DNA of 64,000 nucleotides. Origin: Schistosoma mansoni (lineage: Eukaryota > Platyhelminthes > Trematoda > Strigeidida > Schistosomatidae). Under the pieces are notes generated by a model, which saw only the letters and a list, made by a program, of their open reading frames with translations, made no database searches and had not been told where the DNA came from. Of this stretch, positions 1-10,975 are shown piece after piece; positions within the stretch are counted from its first letter, which is position 1; each line of letters opens with the position of its first letter. Location: assembly GCF_000237925.1 (NCBI RefSeq), contig NC_031502.1, positions 40,630,557 through 40,694,556 on the forward strand, given 5' to 3'. The position numbers were made by a program, and so were the translations under genes.

Positions 1-587
1 TATCATGAATGAATATTAAGAGCTAAGTGGACTGATACATAGTTGTTCTTCATTAGGAATTCGTATTATAAATACAATTGCGTATCAATCTGCATAATTT
101 ATACATATGGGTAAATAAATACACATGCGGATTTCTGAGTAATCTAACTTTATCATTACAGAACTAAAACAAGTGTATTATTTTTATTATTGGAATGTGT
201 CTCGAGAGTTGGGGTGGGGGCGACATGTTGATAAAACCCGATTATGTGTACACGGTAGATTACAGTTGGATGACATTGGGTAGATATAACTCAGTAACTA
301 CGCAAACGTTAGTGGATTTGAGTTAAAGACATACTGTGTATTTTCTAGTGTTAGTACCTGACTTTCTAAACCGATATAAGTGAAATACTAAATCACAATC
401 GTACGGTTGAAAGTCTTGTATTCACAGTAATTTCTAACTAATAACAGCAGGAAGTCTGTATTTTATAAACTTATGATCCTAAAAGCTACTTGCAAAAAAC
501 AAAATTAATCTGAAGCAGTTTGACTTTTATTCAGAGAGAAGAGTAATGGAACAAATAAAAATATATGAATTATATTAAATGTTAATA
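1..587. other. AT-rich DNA below the last visible exon
   Basis: No coding exon, RNA gene or recognisable repeat is seen here. If the donor-like site at the end of the neighbouring exon is used, this is the start of another intron of the bHLH-PAS gene. If the stop at 588-590 is used, it is 3' UTR and downstream DNA. No clear polyadenylation context settles which. Confidence 0.4.
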
Positions 588-899
588 TCATATATCTATG
601 AACTCACGCTTTTTAGGAGGAACAAGATACACATCGTCAGGTTCTTTATGGACAACATCATTAAATACTGGACAAATATGAGCTTGTGGAAGAAATGTTG
701 ACTTATAACCCTTTGGTGAATAATCAAAAATATTCATGGAAGTATTACTTGACTCAATATGTGGCTTTTGAAGAAAACGTTTTGAATCTGAGTGATTGAA
801 ACGAATGCTATGACAATTCGTGTACGGATGATAATGACCGCAATTTGGAAATTTAGGCATTTTTATATTATTGGGTAGATTGTAGTTAAATGGATTCCT
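588..899 (-). CDS. bHLH-PAS gene, last visible exon (C-terminal tail)
   Basis: The exon begins after a TCAG acceptor (900-901), preceded by a short TTTTTCT tract, and enters in phase 0. That matches the phase-0 exit of the exon at 3371. It encodes about 103 residues, beginning RNPFNYNLPNNIK and ending KKREFIDI before TGA at 588-590. No domain is recognised. The stretch is rich in Pro, His and aromatic residues, as is common in transactivation tails of bHLH-PAS factors, but its role is inferred only from position. A good donor (C|GTGAGT, 607-602) lies 14-19 bases before the stop, so the exon may instead end at 608 and the gene continue past the window edge. Placement rests on phase and splice-site agreement. 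Confidence 0.55.
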   Translation of the reverse strand, partial: RNPFNYNLPNNIKMPKFPNCGHYHPYTNCHSIRFNHSDSKRFLQKPHIESSNTSMNIFDYSPKGYKSTFLPQAHICPVFNDVVHKEPDDVYLVPPKKREFIDI

Positions 900-3370
900 C
901 TGATTTTGACATTGTTTAGAAAAACTGAATAGTTTATTGGGTAAAATTTGTTTGAATGCCTAAAGTAATTTAACAAGAATTTCAGTTGGGATTATTGTTG
1001 CTAGAAATGTGAAAAACAAATTCCTAATACAAAATGAGTAAAACAGAAAACTGAAGGATTTTCCTAAAGAAAAATAGAAGTTAAAACGACATTATTGCGA
1101 AAGATTGCTGCATATTGGCTGTATGTCCCGTCTGAATTAAATGCGTTAAAATGGAACTATTAACCGTTTTAACTACACCTTTGCTTAACCACACTGGGAG
1201 GTGCTCACGAGCCCAAATATACAAATTCTTAGAACATCTGCCAATATAACTTGCTGCACAGGAACAGTTGAATTGATAGATACAAAAAGAAGTGGCTAGT
1301 CTAGGTAATTTATTTTCCAAATTCAGAGTGATCATTGAACGTGTGTAGTTTACCAGTATTAAAAGTTCTTTGTATTGGTCTGCATAACTTCCGTCTTAGC
1401 ATTTCACTAGGCGCATCGCCTCTGAATTGTACGCGTATATACAGAGGTTTTTTATTCACGGTTAGGCATTCTTTATGCTTTCTTTCATTGGCTATGTTTT
1501 TATTTATGAATTTCTCCAGATATCCGTTTTCTTTCAGGGTAGTTTACAATGCCTTTGTTTCATCTTCGACCGCATCTAGAGAGAATATGGTTTTCATTCT
1601 ATGATGCAGTGTCTTAATCATGTTCCTTTTGTATTGTAAAGGAACAAAACTAAGAAAGTTTGTATATTCGCCCGTCCAAGTAGTTTTCTTGTTTATGATT
1701 CTTCTTAATGACCCGTTTTTTATCCTTGTAAGTAGAACATCTAGAAAGGTCATTCCACCTCCATTTTCTTACTCACATGTGAATTTTACGGACGGATGAA
1801 CTGTATTGAATCGCTCAAGTGTTTCTATCAAGCCAGTATAGTCGTTACAAAGGATAAACGTATCGTCCATATACCGGCAGCAAAATGAAAACTTTCCAAT
1901 CTGTTGTGCTAGTGGGTCGTGTTCTAGTTTAGAGAGAAAAATATCATCCAATATGGAACCTAGGAGTGAACCTAATGAGACGCCATATATTTGTTTACAG
2001 ATTTTGCCATTGAATTTGAAATGTACATTCATAGTACATTTAAGTAGTAATTCTTTGATGGTCTCGCCAGGAATTGTAGTTTCTATTTCTTGTTTTAATA
2101 AATAATTTATCTAGACACTTAGTTCCTGAAATCCTGAATTCACGAAAAAAAAACCCACAAACGAAAAGAAATTATTTGGGTAAAGCTATTCTTTGAACTT
2201 ATAGAGTTTCGTTGACAAATATTTCAAAATGTAAAACATGCTCCACGCCATTATCATGAACATACACTCAGATAAACGGAAAGTAATACGATATGTGTGA
2301 ATGATATTTACTATTGTTTAGGTTGCAATATATTATATATATTTTAGTAAACTTAAAAGCCTGATTTTATTAGCTGTTATCAGTAGTAATACCAACATAC
2401 TGATGTTAACTATGAGTAATACAGATGAAAGAGAAGTGTGGTATAGTGTTATCAGATTATTTTTAATTACTGAAGAAACAGATTCAAGCTAATTACCAAT
2501 TGAACTCGAAAAAGTAGTGACCATACAGTAAGCTTTTGTACAAAAAAGTCACTGTATGATTAAAGTCAATCTATAAAATAACTTTTAATTCTCAATAAAC
2601 ACTGATATAAATTTATTGGGTAAAAGTAGTTTACATGCTCTTATATATGCTACTCACAATTTATTCCCTAAAGTGCTACAAATCAGTAAAAAGAACTGCC
2701 AACAATAATAAACAAGGAGATAATAACCACTGTAGTATTTTAAATAACGTAAGTTGAATTAATAATTTATTGGGTTGATCAAGCGAATCCGAAAACATTT
2801 ATATTGGTACTTCAAATAATGAATGATTTGTCTGTTTTTATCTTCCCATACTGTTGTATCTATAATGATAAAATGTCGATTTCAATGTATATAGAACTAT
2901 ATTCAAATACTTTAAGTCTTGGGAACTGATAAGGATATATTAAATATAATTTGTAATGTCTTATTGCTTCCATTCAATACTGCAAATGACCAGTCTCTAT
3001 TGAAATATGTGCATCCTTAGTGGATTGCCTTGACATCGCCACTCAATTATAAGTTCTAGTAAAGTTAGATTGTGGTTAGCTGTGGGATTCGTAAGGCGTG
3101 TTTCTTTCTGTTTGTGACTTGTTAGCTGAACGTACTTGGGTTTGGTGTTCACAGTGAGACTCGAAATCAGTACTTTTCATTACAAATACCAATGTATTAT
3201 CCACTATTAGACTACTGAGTTCACATAACAACTGATTTGCTCGAAGTGTATGAATATAACAGTTTATATACCAGTTTGATGTATACTGACTGTATAGACT
3301 TCGAAACTTGAATCTTAAAGATATGTTGAATATGAATTTTGCAATACCATAGAATAGTGAATAAACTTAC
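900..3370 (-). other. Intron of the bHLH-PAS gene
   Basis: This intron is about 2.5 kb, with a GTAAGT donor at 3370-3365 and an AG acceptor at 901-900. It contains the Penelope-like fragment at 1060-2110, in the same orientation as the gene. The rest is AT-rich with nothing recognisable. Confidence 0.6.
1060..2110 (-). mobile_element. Penelope-like retroelement fragment (RT end plus GIY-YIG)
   Basis: Reading leftward, the translated pieces show the end of a Penelope-type reverse transcriptase. This includes the palm segment with the catalytic signature CRYMDDTF and, just upstream, a diverged version of the family's DGVAMGSPLGP motif. Next comes the post-RT linker (TFLDVLLTR, TTWTGEYTNFLSF). 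Last is a GIY-YIG endonuclease module with SYIGRCSKNLY, followed by REHLPVW and a Leu/His stretch (SSILTHLIQTGH). RT followed by GIY-YIG on one strand is diagnostic of Penelope-like elements, a class known in schistosomes (Cercyon). The copy is truncated at its 5' side near 2110, since the fingers and early palm are absent, and its frame is interrupted, so it is dead. It sits sense-oriented in an intron of the bHLH-PAS gene. Confidence 0.85.
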
Positions 3371-3852
3371 TTGACTTGTTGATTGTGATTCCACATTACA
3401 ACTAACCATAGGATTCATCCTAGAATCCGTTGTAGTTGTCGAACATGAATTACCAAACTTATTATACATTACATCTTGGAGTGAAGACGAACTATGGGTA
3501 CACAATTTAGTAGTTGAACAAGATAAATTTGTAATATTTTTCTTCGTTAAATCAGAAATAGTATTAGTAAGATTAGCGACAACAGAATGTTCAGAATGAT
3601 TGAACAAATGATGGTCATCTGATTTCATTTTCAGTCCGATTGTGCTCAAAGTGAAACCTTCTTGATCATTTGTAATACGTATGTTCTTTTCTGGTGATGT
3701 AGTAGCATAACTTTGAAAATGTTGAGAGGGCGATAAAGAAATGGATGAATTAAATGATGATCCAGACGATATTTCCTTTTCATTAGATGGCGAAGATGAT
3801 GAAATCAATTCATCCAATTGATTTGGTTCATCTGACGGGAATATAGAATAGC
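3371..3852 (-). CDS. bHLH-PAS gene, exon in the low-complexity C-terminal region
   Basis: The exon starts after a TTTAG acceptor (TTTTATTTAG|GC), enters in phase 1 and exits in phase 0 at a GTAAGT donor (3370-3365). It encodes about 161 residues, starting GYSIFPSDEPNQLDEL and ending near VESQSTSQ. The content is Ser/Thr/Asn-rich with an acidic start, and no catalytic or DNA-binding domain is seen. It follows PAS-B in the gene, where transactivation or repression segments usually lie, but no known motif such as an LxxLAP hydroxylation site was found. Phase agreement with the exons on both sides is the main reason for including it. Confidence 0.7.
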
Positions 3853-5046
3853 CTAAATAAAATATAATAGCGAACAAATAGTCAATTTGATTTCTATATT
3901 TTCTAGAATAAAGGAAGATATTTTCTAGAAGAAAAATTATTGAAGTAGCTAGAACCTGAGAATTCAATTGAAGCTAGGATATAGTCGAATGAAGATCATT
4001 AGGAGACTGCTTTATCTTAATTTGGAACTTTTCAAAAGAACTCACTACTATTTCAGATCTAACATCTAACTCCAAAAAATCTAATCGAGAGACTTGACCC
4101 GTAATGTTATTTGATTTAAAAGTAATAATGAATATTTCTTGATATCATAAATTGAAAAACCACAATCCTGATTCAATGAGCGGACGCGAGAGTTCTAGTG
4201 TGTTTGCAATAGTTGCTTACACAAGATTGATGGCATAAACTATACTTCGTATAACTCATATCTAGACATAACTGATTAATGTGAAACAGTGTAGTACAGT
4301 TTCTTATATTTGAGATGAATGGTATTTGTGTATACTAAATAGTGTATAATGTTTAGAACATAAAGGAAAGAGAAAGTCACAGTAATTATAAGACGAAGAT
4401 TTGTTTACTACAGGTATTATTTTTACTTAACATACACAAAGATGTGGTTAAAAAACAAAGAATGTGAAAATATAGTATTGGAGTTTACCATTTCATCACA
4501 TATCGCTAGAGGGAGATTTCAAAATGGAAGTTAGCATATAGGTGGTTCAATTATTCGACTCTGATAATCACTGATTTAATATACGATTCATATCGCTTCA
4601 TACTAGTCACTTTGATTAGCTTAGAATGGAGAACAATAAAACAGCAATTAGACAGGATGGAACACAACTAACTCGGTAGAAAACAATCATTGTGCAGACT
4701 AGTGTCTGTCTATATGGTAAGAAAAAATGAAATAAATAGCAGTTAGTTTCTTTCAATTAATTCATCCATTAGGCACTTGGGTATGTATGAACTATTGAAA
4801 CTACCTGGTTGCCTAAACCGAAGGTGGAGTGAAGTTCTAACCTAAAATCTTGAGGTTGAAAATCGAACGCCTAAACCACTAGGCCACTGCTACATTCTAG
4901 TAGGACACGAAGAAAAAAACATATCCAGTGTCATGTAATAACTTTTAATATTCCTGTTGTGAATGGGTAAAAACACAAATTTTGAAACAGATTTTTTTTA
5001 GAAATATACGAAAACCGTAAATTTTGTACGAAAGCAGCTGACTAAC
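3853..5046 (-). other. Intron of the bHLH-PAS gene
   Basis: This 1.2-kb intron has a GTTAGT donor (5046-5041) and a TTTAG acceptor. It holds a SINE-like fragment near 4755-4900 and otherwise AT-rich sequence. Confidence 0.6.
4755..4900 (-). mobile_element. tRNA-headed SINE fragment (family with CAACCAGGTAG body)
   Basis: On the minus strand a tRNA-like head with a box-A-like TGGCCTAGTGGTTTAGGCG is followed by a body containing CCACCTTCGGTTT and GCAACCAGGTAG. The same body words occur at 26440-26520 (+) and, interrupted, at 22390-22450 (-), so this is a dispersed family. The internal B box is weak and the copy looks old. Confidence 0.55.
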
Positions 5047-5387
5047 CTTGAACATAAGATGATGCTGGAACTGAGACACATTGTGATTCATATGAATCAG
5101 ACACAAAATTAGTAGTTTCATACTTATATTTCGTTTTATTATTATCATTATTATTAATATCACTATTATTATTAGACTTTGTCATGAGGTTTTGTTGACT
5201 AGTTGATGTTGTTGTTGTTAATAATTGAGATGTAAATATTGATGAATCAGACGTAGAGTCATTATATCCATGTAAATGTTCACAGTTAATTAACTCGAAT
5301 TGAGGTTGTTTGAAAACATTGAGTTGATTAGATATCTCTTTTTCAAAAGTCACTGAACTTTCCGATAAATCATTGCAATGATAGAAA
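5047..5387 (-). CDS. bHLH-PAS gene, exon after PAS-B (Ser/Thr/Asn-rich)
   Basis: The acceptor TTCAACAG|T gives phase-2 entry, matching the exit of the PAS-B exon at 9215. The donor CAAG|GTTAGT gives phase-1 exit, matching entry of the exon at 3852. The exon encodes about 113 residues, starting FYHCNDLSESSVTFEKE and running into Thr/Ser and Asn-repeat tracts. No domain is recognised. Homopolymeric Asn coding (AAT-rich on the minus strand) is typical of low-complexity inserts in AT-rich flatworm genes. Function is inferred only from its place downstream of PAS-B. Confidence 0.7.
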
Positions 5388-6737
5388 CTGTTGAAAAGAT
5401 AAATTGTTATTTTTTAGAAAAAGACTAAACGAATTTCAAAAAAGAAAGAAATTAATAATATGAAATATGAGAAAGGGAAGTGTTTTGTTCACTATGATAC
5501 CAAACTGATAATTTACAATTAAGTAAATAGTTGAAAACTATAAAAATCTGAATGTATATTCAGTGGTTAAGATATGATTGAGTGGTTAAAAGATCTTTTA
5601 CACTTAGTGTTGTCGTGATATACCAAAGAATAATGTAACTTAGCACCACACATACATACTTAAAATGAATTCAATCTAAATTTTATCGTATACTTTAACC
5701 TGAATTTTGTTCTGTCATGTTTACTCAGTTTAACCTGAATATATACGCAGTTTATTCGATTATATACTAATATATAGCATTCTGTTTATCTTACTGAGAA
5801 GTATTGTCATTTCGTTGCATTTATGAACTCTTTATGACAATGTATATTTGTGTGGATAAATATAATCAATTATAACTTGAACAAAATTGTTAAGCAGTGT
5901 GAGAAGACGAATACTCTAGTATAACTACTACTAATGTAGGAACAAACCACTGGTAGAAGGAGTGTTTATCTAGTGAAATTATTCTACATATCCCCAAAAT
6001 TACAGAACGTTTATGCAATATATACACTTAGTCTTCAGTCAACCATTTGCATTTTGTTGTGTGTTCTATAATCCAAGCTGATTATAGATTGTCTTCCCTC
6101 GCGATCTCCAAAGTATTCTGGATACGCTGTTCTTTTAAACCTCCTGAAACTCTTTTCTATGGGTTTCGACTATAGTAACTTCCACGCGACGTCCCGATAC
6201 ATAACATTTATAAGCCATCTTGTAAGTAACATTCACCACATTGTTACTACCATTAGTTCACAAATTTACTTTAACATTTAACGTAAACATGCAACAGTTT
6301 TTAATCCAAATTACATAAATTTCAATTTGTTATAGATTGATTAAGATATAATCTACGGAATTCAGACTAGATGGTGTCTATACCGACTGGTTTCAACTAT
6401 ATTATATTAACAATAATATACAAAAAGTTGACTGATTATTATAGTAAATAGTTAGCCAAAATTCTATTTATATTGAATTGTTAAATTAGGTTACATAGGT
6501 AAAATAGAATGGAAGAATCAATATAGAAAAATATTAGAAATTCTGAATCATAAAACTTAATTAATAAACTAAAGTCATTATATATTTTAATGTAATAACA
6601 AGAATGAGTTTCATTATTATGAAAGTTTTAAAGAAAACGGATATCAACAAAAGAATATATGATATTGATCAGTGAATAATAATTTGAAATAATGACTTTC
6701 TGAATATGAATTTTTAGAGAGTTGAACAAGATTTAAT

Positions 6738-6880
6738 TGTATTATTTATTTATTTATTTATTTAAACACATAAATATTCGGACAAGGGGGCATCAGATAT
6801 ATATATGCACCACACGATTTAATTGACCCTGCTTCGGTCTGGGCAACCGGGCAGTATCACAGACCACACACAAATAAATG
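6738..6880 (-). mobile_element. 3' scrap of the ~520-bp (TAAA)n-tailed retroposon
   Basis: A (TTTA)n run at 6740-6764 is followed by sequence matching the 3' end of the fuller copies at 22468-22985 and 24292-24813, with shared words AAACACATAAATATT, GCACCA and GGGCAGTATCACAG. Only the last 130 bp or so is present, so this is a 5'-truncated minus-strand insertion, as expected from target-primed reverse transcription. Confidence 0.7.
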
Positions 6881-7456
6881 AAATGATTTAATTGTATAAA
6901 TGTATCATGAAAATAATAATTTCACTGTTATTTATCATTAAAAAATACACCAATAATTAAGTATCATTATTAAGGTTTAACTTAATTGTTATAATTTGTT
7001 TTTGCTAATAAATGACCCAGCTATTCCTATTGCTTAGCATTCTCATACAATAACACTCGACAAGACCCTAAAAATCAGAACACGTTGAACAAGAACGAAA
7101 TCGTATTCAAAATAACAAGGGTAGGTGAACAGCAATCAATTGTTAGAAAAACGTTCATATATTTATAGTATATGCATAAGAAGCTTCTATATGTTTCTCC
7201 AATAATTTGCCAGAGCTGATTGGTTTAGAATTAGCCAATCAGCGTGCACCGCCACAATCATGCACATAACATGCATTAATCCGGTTCATTTCCCAATAAC
7301 ATTAATAATTTCGAATAAATTAAGCATTGAGTAAATTGTTATGAATATTATTTTATTTACATGAATAAATATTTCGAAAAATTGTAGGTATAGTTAACAA
7401 GTTTTGATTTGATAATTTTGAATAAATTTGAGCATCGGGTAAATAAACAATATATT

Positions 7457-7683
7457 TGTAATATCCCAATGAGTAGAAAAAAATTAGATTTTCCAACGTT
7501 TCGTAACTCAGTTTGAGCCGCTTCTTCAGAGAACAAATAACCAAGAAGTGGCTTACACTGAATCACGTCAGTCGGTAAGCTACAACGTAGGATCAGGCAC
7601 ACATATGCATCGGTCCAAGTTGTCATACCTGAGTCATGAAACGTCAGAAAATCTAATTTTTTTTCTACTCATTGGGATATTAC
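7457..7683. mobile_element. Short terminal-inverted-repeat (MITE-like) element with 9-bp flanking repeats
   Basis: The left end, TGTAATATCCCAATGAGTAG, is mirrored at the right end by CTACTCATTGGGATATTAC, and the inverted match extends about 50 bp per arm. The element is flanked by the direct repeat CAATATATT (7448-7456 and 7684-7692), a candidate 9-bp target duplication. Such a length fits cut-and-paste families such as Merlin or Mutator. Inside, the left arm continues into a second inverted segment (CCGCTTCTT against AAGAAGTGG). Between the arms lies a piece also present at 14464-14535 at the 3' end of a LINE. No transposase is encoded. The family name is not established. Confidence 0.6.
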
Positions 7684-8077
7684 CAATATATTAATGATTT
7701 ATTTCGAAAAATTATTTGAACTTTTCTATTATATAATAACAAAAAAAAACTAGAAATCGAACAAATGACACGGATTCATTACAATTAGTTAATTTTATTG
7801 AAGAAATTTTTTCATCTTCATTTGTAGAAAAAAATTTTTTTGTTGAAAATAATGAATGAATCTATTCCACGTGAAAACATAGTCTATGATTATGACAATA
7901 ACGAATAAACAAACAAATAAAAAAACAAACAAAAAATAATGGTCTTATCCGCAAAAATTAAGTCACACGTTATCATTTAATAAAAAAAAATAATTTCATA
8001 TGAATAATTGAATATGAAATAACAAGAAGTAACATTGACTATTATTTTCCTCTGGTTTGTTGTTGTTTTTGTTCTTT

Positions 8078-8103
8078 TTTCTCTCTCTCTCTCTGTCTCT
8101 CTG
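8078..8103. repeat. CT-rich microsatellite
   Basis: An imperfect run of CT units is interrupted by GTCTCT. It lies in an intron, outside any recognised element. Confidence 0.8.
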
Positions 8104-8521
8104 CTTTAAAAAAAAGGTGTGTTCTATGTTGTTCTTCTTCAAAATACCATATTTTAATTAGAAAGAACGAAAAAAATGTAGAAAATGATCAAACATGTCA
8201 CCTGTTAAGTTTAAATTAGATAGAATTATAATGGAATTAATGAAAACGATGTACAAGTAAAGGTTAAAGTATTATGAAAAAAAAGGGAAAAGAAAATGAA
8301 TTATTTGTGAAAAATGTCACGCTATAAATGCTAAATATATGGTGAATTTTTTTGTTTTTACATTTCTGTTTAAGATGTAAAAATATAAACTTAGCGAAAT
8401 AAACGAATTATAAACTTGTACTCTAATATAATTTCTATGATTTGGAAAAGTGTTTAGTGTACTTAAATATTACACAAAGTGTGACTTACAAATGATAAGT
8501 TGCTTTTAATTTATATTTTAA

Positions 8522-8692
8522 TAGTTGAGGTCATGAGTCAATTGAAGGTAGACCACAATGGAAAACCTGGAAGCACTAGATATTTGTTTCGTCCTATTAT
8601 GGAACTCCTCAGCGAGGCGCATCCTTTGTTCCGTCTCGCGCGCGAGCGCTTAACCTCTAGACCACTGAGCCGGCCAGCATCTAACGGTGTTA
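8522..8692 (-). mobile_element. Sm-alpha-type SINE, diverged copy
   Basis: Read on the minus strand, a tRNA-like head (GCTCAGTGGTCTAGAGGTTA near 8680-8650) leads into a body with a decayed hammerhead core: CTGAGGA, then a GTTC/GGAC helix, then GAAAC. The tail ends GACTCATGACCTCAACTA. Compared with the copy at 55905-56098, stems I and III are no longer complementary. It faces the copy at 8866-9058 head to head. Confidence 0.8.
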
Positions 8693-8865
8693 ATGTATAA
8701 CTTCAACCAATACACGAAATTGAACGACACATCCATTATTGTCTTCACTGAGTTCCTATCTCACCACAGACTAGGTTGAACTTCACTGGTCACTGCTTCT
8801 CACTAGAACTCCAGGAAATACCTCTTGAAGTCAGTCACCAGTGAGCATATGTTGATAAATATCAA

Positions 8866-9058
8866 ATGCCGGCTCAGTGGTCTACAGGTCAAGCGCTCGC
8901 GCGCGAAACTGATAGATCCTAGGTTTGAATCTCGCGAAGCGGGATCGTGGATGCACACTGCTGAGGAGTCTCACAATAAGACGAAACGGCCATCCAGTGC
9001 TTCCAGGTTTTTCATGGTGGTCTAGCTTTAATTGACTCATGATCTCAACTATTAAACA
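8866..9058 (+). mobile_element. Sm-alpha-type SINE with tRNA-like promoter and hammerhead core
   Basis: The head has an A-box-like GCTCAGTGGTCTACAGGT at about 8872-8889 and a B-box-like GGTTTGAATCTCG at about 8931-8943, an RNA polymerase III internal promoter layout. The hammerhead core follows at 8956-8999, and the body ends TTGACTCATGATCTCAACTA. Head, ribozyme and tail order match the schistosome Sm-alpha retroposons, which are known to encode active hammerheads. It lies antisense to the host gene inside an intron. Confidence 0.85.
8956..8999 (+). ncRNA. Hammerhead ribozyme in SINE (one stem III mismatch)
   Basis: The layout is stem I CACTG (8956-8960) with CAGTG (8995-8999), core CTGAGGA (8961-8967), stem II GTCT/AGAC around the loop CACAATA, core GAAA (8983-8986), and a very short stem III with cleavage triplet ATC. 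All invariant core residues of CUGANGA and GAAA are present. Stem III has one mismatch, and ATC is an allowed but not optimal NUH triplet, so activity may be reduced. Confidence 0.8.
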
Positions 9059-9214
9059 TATCTCTTTTAAAACATAAAGATCAAGTTACATTTGGTTAAT
9101 TATTAAAGTTTCAATGATGCACAGATTTCTGAACTAAACTTTAACATTTGATACAATAAATTCACATAAACATACGATAACTATCAAATAATTAATTATG
9201 AAATAATAACTTAC

Positions 9215-9542
9215 TGTGATAATTGATGACAACAAACCAATAATTCTGAAGATGTACATTTATCAAAAGAATTTAATTCATCAAAATTTCCTAATTCAGA
9301 TGATGAAAAATGTTTATCATTTTTTATCATATAATGTTCATTAAAATTCATACAATAATTTGATATTTCATTCATTGGATATTGATAATTATTTAATCGA
9401 TTATTTGTAGATATTGATGATGTATTTGACAAATGATAATATGATTGTTTACAATAAAAAATTAACATACGAGCCCAACAATATTTTTCACATTTTAATC
9501 GTAATCGATAAAATGAAGTGACCACCGGTTGATTTTCATTTA
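9215..9542 (-). CDS. bHLH-PAS gene, exon with the C-terminal half of PAS-B
   Basis: The acceptor TTTTAG|TA gives phase-1 entry, matching the exon at 16257, and the donor CA|GTAAGT gives phase-2 exit. The first residues, VNENQPVVTSFYRLRLKC followed by EKYCWARMLI, fit the last strands of PAS-B (the PAC region). Families such as HIF, SIM and NPAS have G-x-YR-hydrophobic-x-x-K followed by G-G-Y-x-W there. The YR, K and W positions are kept. Ninety further Asn/Ser-rich residues follow the PAS domain. PAS-B usually mediates pairing with ARNT-type partners in the nucleus. That role is inferred from the family. Confidence 0.85.
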
Positions 9543-10919
9543 CTAAAATTGTTTCAATGTTTGTTTTTTTTCATTATTTTTTGTTGGAAAAAAAAGAAAC
9601 AATGAAAATAAAAAAAATATATACATTCATGCCGAAGAAATGACAAATGATATAGAACAACTGATTAATTGATTGTTGAACATTAAGTAAAACAAAAAAA
9701 ACTACGCATTGTTTCTAATTCGCTAATTGATTTAACCATTTTCATTTGAGTTTTAGCATTATTTTATTCTCTTTTATAGATGAGGTTATAACAGACTCTT
9801 CAGTTACTTCAATAATTCCAAAAGTAGAAAAAACAACAACAAATATTTGTACTGGTATTTTATTTGAAAATATATCTATCATGTATTTCAGTTCACATGT
9901 GATTGATTTAATTTCATCGAGGGTTGGGAGGGGGACGGGGATTCGAGGTAGGATCATAGTTGAACAATGATAAATAGGAATTTCAGTAAAAATAGTAGTA
10001 AGGATAGAAACACGATACTGTATTTTATGTTGAAATAAACCATTTTGGTGTTAGAGTTGAACGGATGCGTTTACATGTTTTACAAATTTCGAGTATGGTA
10101 AAGCTTAAAAACTGGTTGTGTAAGATGTGTGTTGAGATCCCTTGTGTTTCAATAAAACAAAACCCTTAAGAATCAGGAGGAAAGCTGAAAACATTTTGTT
10201 CAGTCAGAATCAAGTGGAAACTTGCCAGAAAATTATAGAAGAATAAATGAATATGTGTCACATCCTTAGTGGATAATCACCTATGTGGCCACTAAGCTGT
10301 GTTTCCAGCAGCTTACAAAAAGTTAGGGCTACCTACAAACCTACAAATACCCTTATTTACTGTACATAAACTACCCTTGGAAATAAAGCTTCATTTCACA
10401 AATTCTGCTTTATCTTTGCTGTTCAGAACCCAAGCATAGAAGAATTAATAAACTGTTAGGAAGTCGCTGTCTAGCATCTAAGTGCCACATTTGTGTTGTT
10501 GGAAAAAATGAATTTTAATTAATTTGAAAATTTTCTAGCCAACCAGCAATACATTATATTTAACCATTTAATAAGCCAGATAGAAACTTTCAATCTTATG
10601 TTTGTATATCATAGAGTATCCTATTATGGATATGAATAATTCCAGAAAAATTCAAAAATCCAAACAATCCAATACTACTAATTCAAGATTCCCTATCGGG
10701 CATAGGTCAATAATGGAAAGAAATATACTAATAGGAATTAAAAGTAAACCTGTAAAATTACGCTTATCATTCACCAAATACAGATTTGTGTAGTCGTCTA
10801 TGAGCATCGAAAATTTTGTATAAGGTCTGAATGATTTCAAGTCAGCTACTTGAAAAAGAGTGGAGGTCGGGTTAAAATATGCCACTCAATAACTATAAGT
10901 CACTCGCTCTAATCTAACA

Positions 10920-10922
<3 letters not shown>

Positions 10923-10974
<52 letters not shown>
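10923..10974. repeat. (AT)n dinucleotide tract
   Basis: About 50 bases of uninterrupted alternating TA, a likely polymorphic microsatellite within an intron. Confidence 0.95.

Positions 10975-10975
<1 letters not shown>

Larger units (their letters stand above)
5388..9214 (-). other. Intron of the bHLH-PAS gene with several repeats
   Basis: This 3.8-kb intron has a GTAAGT donor at 9214-9209. It contains a retroposon 3' scrap (6738-6880), a terminal-inverted-repeat element (7457-7683), a CT-rich microsatellite (about 8078-8103) and a head-to-head pair of Sm-alpha SINEs (8522-9058). The stretch 5400-6730 shows nothing recognisable. Confidence 0.6.

Noticed and set aside
5160-5230. CRISPR-like or tandem-repeat array
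   Set aside because: The repeated ATT/GTT units are Asn and Thr/Ser codon runs of a coding exon, not spaced repeats.
8866-8945. tRNA gene
   Set aside because: The A- and B-box-like words belong to a SINE head. There is no proper cloverleaf with acceptor pairing and anticodon stem.
10602-10885. A further PAS exon
   Set aside because: The minus-strand frame (FNPTSTLFQVADL) lacks the PAS strand-helix pattern, and PAS-B is already fully accounted for by exons with matching phases.
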